Notes under the pieces: generated by a model | Seen by the model: the letters and a program-made list of their open reading frames with translations, nothing else | The model's database searches: none | Told to the model about the DNA's origin: nothing | Assembly: GCA_002328825.1 (NCBI GenBank) | Contig: DCWI01000078.1 | Coordinates: 5,063-26,127, forward strand | Length of the DNA stretch: 21,065 nucleotides | DNA from: Nitrospiraceae bacterium UBA2166 | Lineage (GTDB): Bacteria; Nitrospirota; Nitrospiria; Nitrospirales; UBA2166 | Direction: 5' to 3' | Shown here: piece after piece, positions 7,791-14,796 of the stretch | How positions within the stretch are numbered: position 1 is the first letter of the stretch | How the letters are laid out: every line of letters begins with the position of its first letter | Made by a program: the position numbers and the translations under genes

Positions 7791-7949
7791 ATGGCACTGT
7801 TGTAGGTAGGGGGTTTTATTGGATCAGCCGCCGTGCAGTACCTGATCCATTAGACAGACAGGACCGTTGTCAGCGTCGATAAAGTTACCTACACCAACAA
7901 TCTTGAATCACTGAAACTGATTGCGAAAAACATCGACGTCTTACCTTAA
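7791..7949 (+). pseudogene. Remnant of a dTDP-glucose 4,6-dehydratase (rfbB-type) N-terminus
   Basis: On the + strand the frame containing 7791-7946 reads MALL, stop, VGGFIGSAAVQYLIH, stop, TDRTVVSVDKVTYTNNLESLKLIAKN. This matches the start of RfbB/RmlB-type extended SDR enzymes: the GGAGFIGS NAD-binding loop, a YLI helix, then VVNVDKLTYAGNLESL. Two in-frame TAG codons (7803 and 7851), a shortened glycine loop, and the loss of everything beyond about residue 50 show it is not functional. The 3' end runs into the convergent end of ubiA. RfbB makes dTDP-4-keto-6-deoxyglucose for surface polysaccharide; no other rfb/rml gene is nearby. The match is by eye; the VDKxTYxxNLESL string is the decisive evidence. 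Confidence 0.75.
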
Positions 7950-8807
7950 CCCGAGAACAATTCCAATCAAGATTATTACTCCAAGCCAGGTATGGGATCG
8001 GAACATGTCGAAGGCTTCATCATGAGTAATCCCGCGTCGAACGATGATAACCTGGACTACCATTACAACAGATACCACCACAAGAGCAACTACGTACCAA
8101 TAACCAATCTGTTCAAGTAGCCCCACAATGACCAGACACACAATCATTCCTGAAAATACCAACGCGATTGCAAGCCAAGCAAATCTTCCAAACAGAAGGG
8201 CTGATGATCCCACACCAATACGTCGATCATCTTCTTGATCTTGCATTGCATATATCGTGTCATATCCAATAGCCCAAAATACCGTTGCGAAAAAGATCAA
8301 AATTGCAGGAAGATCAATAGTTCCACGCAATGCAACCCAAGACATAACTGAACCCCAACCAAATGCAACGCCAAGTACAGCCTGAGGCATTGAAATCACT
8401 CGCTTTGCAAAGGGATACAGCCCCACCAATATCACGGCCACAAAACTCAGAATTAGCGTTAGTTTGTTAAGAAATACCAACAGGGATGCGGCAACACAAA
8501 TCAAACAGATGAACACCAAAAGTGCTTCTCCCCGACTCAAGCGACCGGATGGGAGAGGTCGATGACGTGTGCGACCAACTTCTCGATCAATATCACGATC
8601 GATCACATCATTAATCACGCACCCAGCACTGCGCATCAGAAATGCCCCTATCACAAATATCGCGACAAGAAAAAATGGGGGATGTCCTCCGGCTGCAAAA
8701 ACAAGAGCCCATAAGCAGGGCATCAGCAATAACACTGTCCCTGATTGATTCTGCAGACGAATTAACTCTGCAATTGCTTGTATTTTCAACATCATGGAAA
8801 CTGACAT
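7941..8807 (-). CDS. ubiA: UbiA-family 4-hydroxybenzoate polyprenyltransferase
   Basis: The 288-aa integral membrane protein has about eight or nine hydrophobic segments. It carries both Asp-rich prenyl-diphosphate/Mg2+ motifs of the family: NDVIDRDIDREVGRTRHRPLPSG at about 66-88 (Asp67, Asp70, Asp74) and GYDTIYAMQDQEDD at about 181-194. LMRSAGCVINDV, YPFAKR and LGVAFGWGSVMSWVA are very close to E. coli UbiA, so the 4-hydroxybenzoate subgroup is likely. It prenylates the aromatic ring of the quinone precursor at the inner membrane. The same subgroup contains MqnP-type enzymes of the futalosine menaquinone route; with no other quinone gene in the window, ubiquinone is probable but not proven. 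It lies 79 bp downstream of the RDD gene. ATG 8807 is used, although Met5 or Met6 are possible starts. Confidence 0.9.
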   Translation of the reverse strand: MSVSMMLKIQAIAELIRLQNQSGTVLLLMPCLWALVFAAGGHPPFFLVAIFVIGAFLMRSAGCVINDVIDRDIDREVGRTRHRPLPSGRLSRGEALLVFICLICVAASLLVFLNKLTLILSFVAVILVGLYPFAKRVISMPQAVLGVAFGWGSVMSWVALRGTIDLPAILIFFATVFWAIGYDTIYAMQDQEDDRRIGVGSSALLFGRFAWLAIALVFSGMIVCLVIVGLLEQIGYWYVVALVVVSVVMVVQVIIVRRGITHDEAFDMFRSHTWLGVIILIGIVLGLR

Positions 8808-8830
8808 CTACTCATTATTAGTACATGTGA

Positions 8831-8862
8831 TCTAGCTCGGAAAGCTAGACGACATATGTCGT
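8831..8862. repeat. Hairpin and 14-bp palindrome in the RDD-ubiA spacer
   Basis: TCTAGCT (8831-8837), a five-base loop, and AGCTAGA (8843-8849) form a perfect 7-bp stem. It abuts the perfect palindrome ACGACATATGTCGT (8849-8862). Both sit in the 79-bp spacer upstream of ubiA. The palindrome has the form of a dimeric-regulator operator; alternatively both are mRNA structure or processing sites. No convincing promoter was seen around them. Confidence 0.5.
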
Positions 8863-8886
8863 AACATTAACTCAACACTACAGTTT

Positions 8887-9324
8887 TTACACCCCAACAA
8901 CATAAGTATCAGCCAAAAAGTCATGAAGAGATCGCCGACGCCTCGTTACCAAAGCCATAAGAAACCCTACACCAAAGAATACTCCTGAGATGAAATACCC
9001 TAAAGTTCGCACAATAATCATCGAAAGTGTGACATTTTTTCCGGTCATGCTCACAATCCTAATACGCATGATCGCTTTACCAGGAGTCTGTCCTCGATAC
9101 GACGAAAATCCGATAAAATACGCAAGAAAAACAACGGGGCTTACGAGTCCAAACGGAAATAACAGCATGCTAATAAGATCATAGGATGGAGCATCATACC
9201 CAGCAACATTCAACCCAATCCACACCGCAAATATCCCTACACTCAACGTCATAAGCCATATAAGAGTGAGAAGTAAGATATCGATTTCAAAGGCCAGGAC
9301 TCGCCTCCAGATTGTCGCAGACAT
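8887..9324 (-). CDS. RDD-family membrane protein
   Basis: The product is 145 aa with about three or four membrane segments. The RDD-family layout is present: an N-terminal helix IWRRVLAFEIDILLLTLIWL with the Arg and Asp that name the family, a middle SYRGQTPGKAIMRIRIV block near residues 75-91, and a C-terminal RRRSLHDFLADTYVV block near 129-143. RDD proteins are small inner-membrane proteins of mostly unknown function; some have been linked to ion transport or stress tolerance. The gene starts 13 bp after rsmE and probably shares its transcript, with ubiA 79 bp further down. Confidence 0.82.
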   Translation of the reverse strand: MSATIWRRVLAFEIDILLLTLIWLMTLSVGIFAVWIGLNVAGYDAPSYDLISMLLFPFGLVSPVVFLAYFIGFSSYRGQTPGKAIMRIRIVSMTGKNVTLSMIIVRTLGYFISGVFFGVGFLMALVTRRRRSLHDFLADTYVVGV

Positions 9325-9337
9325 TTGTCCCTATATG

Positions 9338-10069
9338 TTATTCAAATTCAGATTGTATAACACTTAGCGCAGCGATCGCTGCAGTTTCAGAACGCAATAC
9401 GCGAGAACCAAGTGTGACGGTCTGATATCCACAATCCCTTGCGGCAACAACTTCCATTTCGGTAAAGCCTCCTTCCGGTCCAACCAGAAGACTGACCTGA
9501 GTGGGCCGTTGTTCTCCACGCAAGACACTAGCAAGACTCCGCTCTGTTTCGTTTTCCCACAACAACAATTTCACATCATAGTGCACTGATTGCTTGAGAA
9601 ATATATTCAAGTTCGTAGGGCGGTGAATGATTGGGACATCCCATCGCTCAGTCTGCTGTGAAGCTTCAAGAGCAATACGATGCCAACGTGCGACCATCTG
9701 TTCGTATTGTGATACCTTTGCCTGCACAACTGTGTGACCAGTAACAAGTGGGACAAGATGAGCCACTCCCAATTCCGTTGTCTTCTGCAACATCCAAGAC
9801 ATCCGACTCGCTTTGATCACCGCATGTGCTATGGTAACAGCCACTGCGTGATTTGTCGGTTCTGAACAAACATCAACGATTTCGCCTGCTATCCTCTTCA
9901 GTTCAACTTCATCAAGCAGCACTTGATACCGGCGTCGGTTCTGATCTCCAAACCAAACCGACTCTCCTACTTTCACGCGAAGACTCCCACGAAGATGCTG
10001 GACCAACGGGCCAGTCACAATAAGCCGGTGATCATTGACACAATCAGAGGTAATAAAAAAAACAGGCAT
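9338..10069 (-). CDS. rsmE: 16S rRNA (uracil(1498)-N(3))-methyltransferase RsmE
   Basis: A SPOUT-family methyltransferase that methylates U1498 of 16S rRNA. The diagnostic C-terminal knot motifs are LLVGPEGGFTEMEV and LGSRVLRSETAAIAAL; the N-terminal PUA-like part reads MPVFFITSD...HLRGSLRVKVGE. I place the start at ATG 10069, giving 243 aa, because family members begin with M-P-x-F-F. The open frame can be extended 26 codons to an ATG at 10147, but that part has no family resemblance and contains a perfect hairpin. It lies downstream of dnaJ, a linkage common in bacteria (often with prmA between, absent here). The RDD gene follows 13 bp later. Confidence 0.9.
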   Translation of the reverse strand: MPVFFITSDCVNDHRLIVTGPLVQHLRGSLRVKVGESVWFGDQNRRRYQVLLDEVELKRIAGEIVDVCSEPTNHAVAVTIAHAVIKASRMSWMLQKTTELGVAHLVPLVTGHTVVQAKVSQYEQMVARWHRIALEASQQTERWDVPIIHRPTNLNIFLKQSVHYDVKLLLWENETERSLASVLRGEQRPTQVSLLVGPEGGFTEMEVVAARDCGYQTVTLGSRVLRSETAAIAALSVIQSEFE

Positions 10070-10094
10070 GTCCTGGGTCTTCACATCATCATGG

Positions 10095-10111
10095 ATACAC
10101 AGATTGTGTAT
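10095..10111. repeat. Perfect hairpin in the rsmE leader
   Basis: ATACACA, a three-base loop (GAT) and TGTGTAT form a 7-bp inverted repeat ending 26 bp upstream of the preferred rsmE start. It may be an operator-like site or a leader structure; no function can be assigned. Confidence 0.4.
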
Positions 10112-10205
10112 ATCACGACACCCAATTGGAAAATCCGTAGGGCTCAATCACATATGCCTACCGTACATAAAACCTGAACAAGACGGGATCGGTTGAAACA
10201 AGCAA

Positions 10206-10226
10206 TCAAAACGCGTAGGACGCGTC
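10206..10226 (-). terminator. Possible intrinsic terminator downstream of dnaJ
   Basis: On the - strand, ACGCGT, a three-base loop (CCT) and ACGCGT form a 6-bp GC-rich stem, extended by a G-T pair, followed directly by TTTTGATTG. It lies about 37 bases after the dnaJ stop, where an end for the grpE-dnaK-dnaJ transcript would be expected. The stem and T-run are short, so leakage into rsmE is likely. Confidence 0.4.
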
Positions 10227-10262
10227 AACCTACAAGCACGGAGTGGAGGAGATTAGAAAACA

Positions 10263-11375
10263 TTAATCAAACAAATTTCTTATTTTGTCAACGATACCTT
10301 TACCAGCAGAGTCCATTTTCTCTCCACTTACTTCAGCATACTGAACAAGCAATTCACGTTCATCCTTTGACAAAGAAGTCGGAATGGTCAGCTTAACTCG
10401 AATTAGTTGATCACCGACTCCACGACCATTGAGCCTTGGAACCCCAAGTCCTTTCAAACGCAAGAGCTTATCTGGCTGAGTCCCTGCAGGAATATCAAAT
10501 GGCACATTACCCTTCAACGTTGGAACCTCGACTCGAGCCCCAAGAATAGCAGCGATAAAATTCAAAGAAATCTCACACAGAACATCATTTCCCTTTCTTG
10601 AAAACACATCATGATCTTTAACCACAATCACGACATAGAGATTACCGGGAGGCCCGCCCTGTTCACCCAGTTCACCCTTACCAGTCAATTGAAGCTTCGT
10701 CCCAGTTTCCACTCCTGCAGGAATATTGACTGATAAGGAATGTTCTTTATAGACCTTTTTCTGCCCCCTACAAGTTTTGCATGGGTCAGTAATAAGCTCA
10801 CCTTCACCCTGACATTGACTACACGTGGTGGCAACTTGAAAAAACCCTTGTTGTAATCGCATCTGCCCAGTTCCCGAACAAGTTCTACAGGTACGAACCG
10901 AAGCACTACTTTTTGCACCACTGCCTTTACAAACTGAACAACTTTCCCAGCGTGGAACCTTAATCGTAACTTCTTTCCCAAACACTGCCTCTTCAAAAGA
11001 AACTTCTAAGTTATAGCGAAGATGGTTTCCACGTTTTGCACGACCACGTGATCTTGGGCCTCCTCCACCAAAAACATCCTCAAAGATGTCTGTAAACACA
11101 TCGGCAGCACCACCTTGCCCAAATCCAAAACCCCCATGGCCTCCACCCTGTTCAAATGCCGCATGGCCAAAAGTATCGTAATTACGACGCTTTTCTGAAT
11201 CGCTAAGAACCTCATATGCTTCATTTAATTCTTTGAATCTATCTTCAGCTTGCTTGTTCCCAGGATTACGATCAGGATGGCACTTCAGCGCATGCTTTCG
11301 AAATGCCTTTTTCAGCGTATCTTGACCAGCTTGGCGATCAACACCAAGCACATCATAGTAATCCCGTTTAGCCAA
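10263..11375 (-). CDS. dnaJ: Chaperone DnaJ (Hsp40)
   Basis: The 370-aa co-chaperone stimulates DnaK ATPase and delivers unfolded clients. Domains in order: a J domain (about 4-70) with the His33-Pro34-Asp35 motif, a Gly/Phe-rich linker (about 75-105), a zinc-binding domain with four CxxC pairs at Cys146/149, 163/166, 185/188 and 199/202, and the C-terminal substrate-binding domains. This is a complete type I DnaJ. Translation probably starts at a TTG: no ATG or GTG lies in frame nearby, the next residues AKRDYYDVLGV are the standard DnaJ start, and GGGAG lies six bases upstream. It follows dnaK by 15 bp, as expected for one transcript. Confidence 0.97.
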   Translation of the reverse strand: MAKRDYYDVLGVDRQAGQDTLKKAFRKHALKCHPDRNPGNKQAEDRFKELNEAYEVLSDSEKRRNYDTFGHAAFEQGGGHGGFGFGQGGAADVFTDIFEDVFGGGGPRSRGRAKRGNHLRYNLEVSFEEAVFGKEVTIKVPRWESCSVCKGSGAKSSASVRTCRTCSGTGQMRLQQGFFQVATTCSQCQGEGELITDPCKTCRGQKKVYKEHSLSVNIPAGVETGTKLQLTGKGELGEQGGPPGNLYVVIVVKDHDVFSRKGNDVLCEISLNFIAAILGARVEVPTLKGNVPFDIPAGTQPDKLLRLKGLGVPRLNGRGVGDQLIRVKLTIPTSLSKDERELLVQYAEVSGEKMDSAGKGIVDKIRNLFD

Positions 11376-11390
11376 CGTAAGCTCCCTTAA

Positions 11391-13310
11391 TTAATTTTCC
11401 TTTTCCGTAAATTCAGCCTCAACAACCTTTGCATCAGATTTCTCTTCCTCTGAGTTTCCAGCCTGATCTTCTGGATTATCTTGAGCAACGTCTTGTTCTG
11501 CAGAAGTTTTCTTATACATCTCTTCTGCCAGTTTATGCGAGGCTTGGCTCAATGCCGCAATTTCTGTGCGAATAGCCTCAGGGTCTGTACCCTTCATTGC
11601 TTCACGAGTTGAAGCAATCTTGGCTTGAATATCAGTTTTTTCTTCCTCAGACACTTTATCGCCATGTTCATTGAGCGACTTCTCGACATTGTACACCAAC
11701 GTATCAGCCTCGTTCATGACCTCAACCAATGCCCGCTTCTGTTTATCTTCTTCCGCGTGTTCTTCCCCTTCTCGAACTAGCGCTTCGATTTCTTCCTTAC
11801 TCAAACCACTGGAAGCAGTGATCTGAATCGATTGTTCCTTCTTAGTCGCCATATCTTTCGCCGAAACATGAACAATCCCATTGGCATCAATATCAAACGC
11901 GACCTCAATCTGAGGCATACCTCGAGGAGCAGGGGGAATACCGACCAAATCAAACTGCCCAAGCAACTTATTGTCAGCCGCCATTTCGCGTTCACCTTGA
12001 AACACCCTAATGGTCACCGCTGTCTGGTTATCTGCGGCAGTCGAAAACACCTGACTCTTTTTCGTAGGAATAGTCGTGTTTCGCTCAATAAGGTGTGTAG
12101 ACACGCCACCTAATGTTTCAATTCCAAGGGTCAACGGAGTGACATCAAGGAGCAAAACATCTTTAACGTCACCTTTTAGCACTCCCCCTTGAATAGCTGC
12201 TCCAATTGCCACGACTTCATCAGGATTTACTCCCCTGTGAGGCTCTTTCCCAAAGAATTCCTTCACAACCTCCTGGATCTTAGGCATGCGCGTCATTCCT
12301 CCAACCATGACCACTTGATTCATGTCATGTGGTTCACCCCCAGCATCCTCAAGAGCCTTACGACACGGACCAATCGTCCGTTGCACTAAATCATCAACCA
12401 ACTGTTCGAATTTCGCCCGAGTCAGTTTGATGACCATATGCTTCGGACCACTTTCATCAGCCGTTATAAACGGAAGATTGATCTCTGTCTCCATGGAAGA
12501 CGATAATTCAATCTTAGCTCGTTCCGCAGATTCTTTCAGGCGTTGCAGTGCCATTCGATCATTTTTCAGATCAATGCCTTGATCTCGTTTAAACTCATCA
12601 ACCAACCAATCAATAATCCGAAGGTCAAAGTCATCACCACCCAAGTAGGTATCCCCATTGGTCGCTTTCACCTCAAACACACCTTCCCCAATTTCGAGAA
12701 CTGAGATATCAAAGGTCCCGCCACCAAGGTCAAATACCGCAATCCTCTGATCACCCTTTTTATCCATCCCATACGAAAGTGCTGCTGCTGTTGGTTCGTT
12801 GATAATCCGAAGGACATTGAGTCCAGCAATTTCCCCTGCATCTTTTGTTGCCTGCCGCTGGCTATCATCAAAGTACGCCGGAACCGTAATAACTGCATCA
12901 TTGACGGATTCACCCAAAAAATCTTCAGCAGTTTGTTTCATTTTTTGGAGTATCATGGCTGAAATCTCTGCTGGGGTATATTTTTTTTCCCTTGCCAGCA
13001 CCTGAGCATCTCCATTTTCATTGGAAACAATTTTATAGGGAAGACGGGTACTCGCTGACTGAACTTGATCAGAATCATATTTTCTACCAATCAATCTTTT
13101 GATAGAAAACAACGTGTTTTCTGGATTTGTAATGGCTTGACGTTTGGCAATTTGCCCGACGAGCCGCTCACCTTTATCCGTGATCGCAACCACAGAAGGT
13201 GTCGTACGATTACCTTCAGCATTAGCAATCACTTGGGGTTCACCCCCCGTCATAATCGACACACACGAGTTGGTCGTTCCAAGGTCGATTCCAATTGCCT
13301 TGTTACCCAT
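11391..13310 (-). CDS. dnaK: Molecular chaperone DnaK (Hsp70)
   Basis: The 639-aa Hsp70 has standard bacterial length. The ATPase domain shows IGIDLGTTNSCVS near residue 6, VITVPAYFDDSQRQATKDAG, the phosphate-2 loop FDLGGGTFDISVL and VVMVGGMTRMPKIQ. The interdomain linker region reads VLLLDVTPLTLGIETLGG. The substrate-binding domain is followed by a helical lid and an acidic tail ending in VVEAEFTEKEN, close to the usual EEVD-like bacterial tail. It refolds and protects cytoplasmic proteins with DnaJ and GrpE. The start codon is preceded by a strong AAAGGAGG. It sits 60 bp after grpE and 15 bp before dnaJ. Confidence 0.98.
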   Translation of the reverse strand: MGNKAIGIDLGTTNSCVSIMTGGEPQVIANAEGNRTTPSVVAITDKGERLVGQIAKRQAITNPENTLFSIKRLIGRKYDSDQVQSASTRLPYKIVSNENGDAQVLAREKKYTPAEISAMILQKMKQTAEDFLGESVNDAVITVPAYFDDSQRQATKDAGEIAGLNVLRIINEPTAAALSYGMDKKGDQRIAVFDLGGGTFDISVLEIGEGVFEVKATNGDTYLGGDDFDLRIIDWLVDEFKRDQGIDLKNDRMALQRLKESAERAKIELSSSMETEINLPFITADESGPKHMVIKLTRAKFEQLVDDLVQRTIGPCRKALEDAGGEPHDMNQVVMVGGMTRMPKIQEVVKEFFGKEPHRGVNPDEVVAIGAAIQGGVLKGDVKDVLLLDVTPLTLGIETLGGVSTHLIERNTTIPTKKSQVFSTAADNQTAVTIRVFQGEREMAADNKLLGQFDLVGIPPAPRGMPQIEVAFDIDANGIVHVSAKDMATKKEQSIQITASSGLSKEEIEALVREGEEHAEEDKQKRALVEVMNEADTLVYNVEKSLNEHGDKVSEEEKTDIQAKIASTREAMKGTDPEAIRTEIAALSQASHKLAEEMYKKTSAEQDVAQDNPEDQAGNSEEEKSDAKVVEAEFTEKEN

Positions 13311-13370
13311 AATTCTTTTCCTCCTTTACCTCCACTCTACTTACAGTAGCAAATTATAATTTTTACGATA

Positions 13371-13991
13371 TCAGTTTTGGTTCTCATCGTTATCTACAGA
13401 TTGAATACTCGTTGGAACTACGACTGTCACTAACGCCGGACGTAAAAGGCGATCATGAAGCCGATATCCCTTCTGCAACTCATCGGAAACCGTATTTTCC
13501 TGATATTCCTCGGTTTCGACACGAGACACAGCCTGGTGCACCTCAGGATCAAACTGAGTTCCCACACCAGCTACTGGGGTAACATTGAAACGGGTGAGTA
13601 GATCGGTGCATTCTTTGTATACAAGCTCTACTCCTTGACCCAAACTTCCTCCTTCAGTCCCCTCTTTCGCATGATGGAGAGCCCTCTCTAAATTGTCGAT
13701 GATTAAGAGAAAATCCCTTAGTATCCGTTCATTTGCAAATTTTATCGACTCGCTACGCTCGCGAGCGGCTCGTTTCTTAAAGTTTTCAAATTCTGCCGCT
13801 ACTCTAAGGTGCTTGTCCTTTGTTTCCTTCAGCTCCGTTTCAAGAGCAGGTAAATCCTCCATGTTGTCTACTACATCATCCGCTTTCACAGCAGCAGTTT
13901 CTTCTTCATCCTCAGACAAAAAGGCTGTTTGATCTCTAGTATCATTGCCGGATTCAGACTGAGCCTGTTCTGAAGGCGTTTCCTCTGTCAT
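13371..13991 (-). CDS. grpE: Nucleotide exchange factor GrpE
   Basis: The product is 206 aa and releases ADP from DnaK. A disordered, acidic N-terminus (about 1-45) precedes a long dimerising helix (LKETKDKHLRVAAEFENFKKRAARE) and the four-helix region LLIIDNLERALHHA. The C-terminal beta-wing has FDPEVHQAV (148-155) and GYRLHDRLLRPALVTVV (175-191). All are family hallmarks. It is the first gene of the grpE-dnaK-dnaJ cluster. No hrcA lies upstream; more than 600 bp without a recognisable gene separates it from the next coding region. The ATG at 13991 has GGAGG about 13 bases upstream. Confidence 0.96.
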   Translation of the reverse strand: MTEETPSEQAQSESGNDTRDQTAFLSEDEEETAAVKADDVVDNMEDLPALETELKETKDKHLRVAAEFENFKKRAARERSESIKFANERILRDFLLIIDNLERALHHAKEGTEGGSLGQGVELVYKECTDLLTRFNVTPVAGVGTQFDPEVHQAVSRVETEEYQENTVSDELQKGYRLHDRLLRPALVTVVVPTSIQSVDNDENQN

Positions 13992-14070
13992 ACTTTTTCG
14001 TCCGCCTCCCTAATTCTTCTATAAACACCAGTTTTCAAATCAGCAGACCAATCCCCATGTCCCTAGCAAG

Positions 14071-14098
14071 AGAGTAACCATGTATTGTGCCGAGTCAA
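14071..14098 (-). promoter_or_regulatory. Possible housekeeping promoter for grpE-dnaK-dnaJ
   Basis: On the - strand TTGACT (14093-14098) and TACTCT (14071-14076) are 16 bases apart, about 80 bases upstream of the grpE start. The -35 is good and the -10 weak. No CIRCE repeat and no sigma-32-type CCCCAT-box pair at proper spacing was seen here. Confidence 0.35.
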
Positions 14099-14197
14099 GG
14101 GAAAAAAATATAAGAAAATACGAACTTCTATTATCCCAACAACTCTAGCATCCACAATATATAGAGGCTGAAAAGAATCCAGCTACTTGTCCACGTA

Positions 14198-14248
14198 CTC
14201 AGAGGGTACACAAAAAAAATGTGTCCTCAGAGAACTCCTGCTTGGAGT
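14198..14248. repeat. Two adjacent hairpins, the first with a seven-A loop
   Basis: First hairpin: CTC-A-GAGG-GT-ACACA, seven A's, TGTGT-CCTC-A-GAG. This gives 12 base pairs with one mismatch and a two-base bulge (14198-14232). Second hairpin: ACTCC, loop TGCTT, GGAGT, a perfect 5-bp stem (14234-14248). Neither is followed by a T-run, so they are not standard terminators. They could belong to a structured RNA. Confidence 0.45.
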
Positions 14249-14562
14249 ATGGGAAAACATTCACCAAACGGCCATTCAATAGCATGAATGTCACGACATA
14301 AGCAGATAGCTTCCTATGGTTTATCAGTTTACTGCATGGAACGAACATGATTATACAAACAGCATCGCGCCATGACTTTACCAAAACACGAACGTCATAA
14401 AAGTTGATGAGAGCGGAGAAAGAGAGTGAAAATTGGAGAAACTAGGCCAAGAAACCACCAAGGACACACTGGTGTAGAGTCCTGCACAAATGGTGTATCA
14501 ATGGCAAGTTCCCCTCATTAGACTTTTGCAATAACCTGTTCCGCCTATTTCATCCACACAAA

Positions 14563-14590
14563 TGGTTTTGGATTCGTATTTCGCTATAAT
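14563..14590 (+). promoter_or_regulatory. Possible promoter for the small ORF and phzF
   Basis: A perfect -10 box TATAAT at 14585-14590 has a poor -35 (TGGTTT) 16 bases upstream. It would start transcription about 20 bases before the 59-codon ORF. Confidence 0.4.
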
Positions 14591-14616
14591 CATCGGCATA
14601 ATGGTGAACATAACAG

Positions 14617-14796
14617 ATGCAACAAAGACTACTAACTCAAGGCATTGTCTTAAAACCCATGTGGAAAATTAATGGTTTCGCCAAACCAGCATTGAACCTG
14701 TATATGGGGCAGCTCCACGATCGACGATTCAGAGTAATCCAACAGGGAATAGTCTTGCTATCCTCCATAGCACTTGGTTTTCTTCTTCATAGCTAA
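14617..14796 (+). CDS. Small ORF (59 aa), unrecognised, with hydrophobic C-terminus, overlapping phzF
   Basis: ATG 14617 opens 59 codons ending in TAA, whose last A is the first base of the phzF ATG (TAATG), the geometry of translational coupling. The peptide has a basic middle part (GQLHDRRFRVIQQ) followed by a hydrophobic segment GIVLLSSIALGFLLHS, long enough for one membrane helix with the positive charges on the cytoplasmic side. An in-frame stop lies six bases before the ATG, so it cannot be longer at the 5' end. A TATAAT box lies 27 bases upstream of the ATG, but no clear ribosome-binding site is seen. I do not recognise a family. It could be a real small membrane protein, a translated leader, or chance. 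Confidence 0.35.
   Translation: MQQRLLTQGIVLKPMWKINGFAKPALNLYMGQLHDRRFRVIQQGIVLLSSIALGFLLHS

Larger units (their letters stand above)
13992..14616. other. 625-bp region without a recognisable gene
   Basis: All six frames were read by eye. There are only short open frames without resemblance to anything I know; the longest is a 61-codon - strand frame at 14199-14384, with no ribosome-binding site and no family motifs. What the stretch does hold is a promoter-like pair before grpE, two adjacent hairpins at 14198-14248, smaller overlapping inverted repeats near 14456-14482, and a perfect TATAAT at 14585. It may be a decayed gene, an untranslated leader or a small RNA locus. Confidence 0.5.

Noticed and set aside
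7801..7893. Nested inverted repeats (TGTAGGTA/TACCTACA and TGGATCAG/CTGATCCA) in the apbE-ubiA spacer, first read as a regulatory structure
   Set aside because: They lie within the rfbB remnant. Most of the sequence there is explained by its former coding content, so a regulatory role is not needed.
14199..14384. A 61-codon - strand ORF in the gene-free region upstream of grpE
   Set aside because: It has no ribosome-binding site and no family resemblance, and its 3' end reads through the hairpin with the A7/T7 loop.
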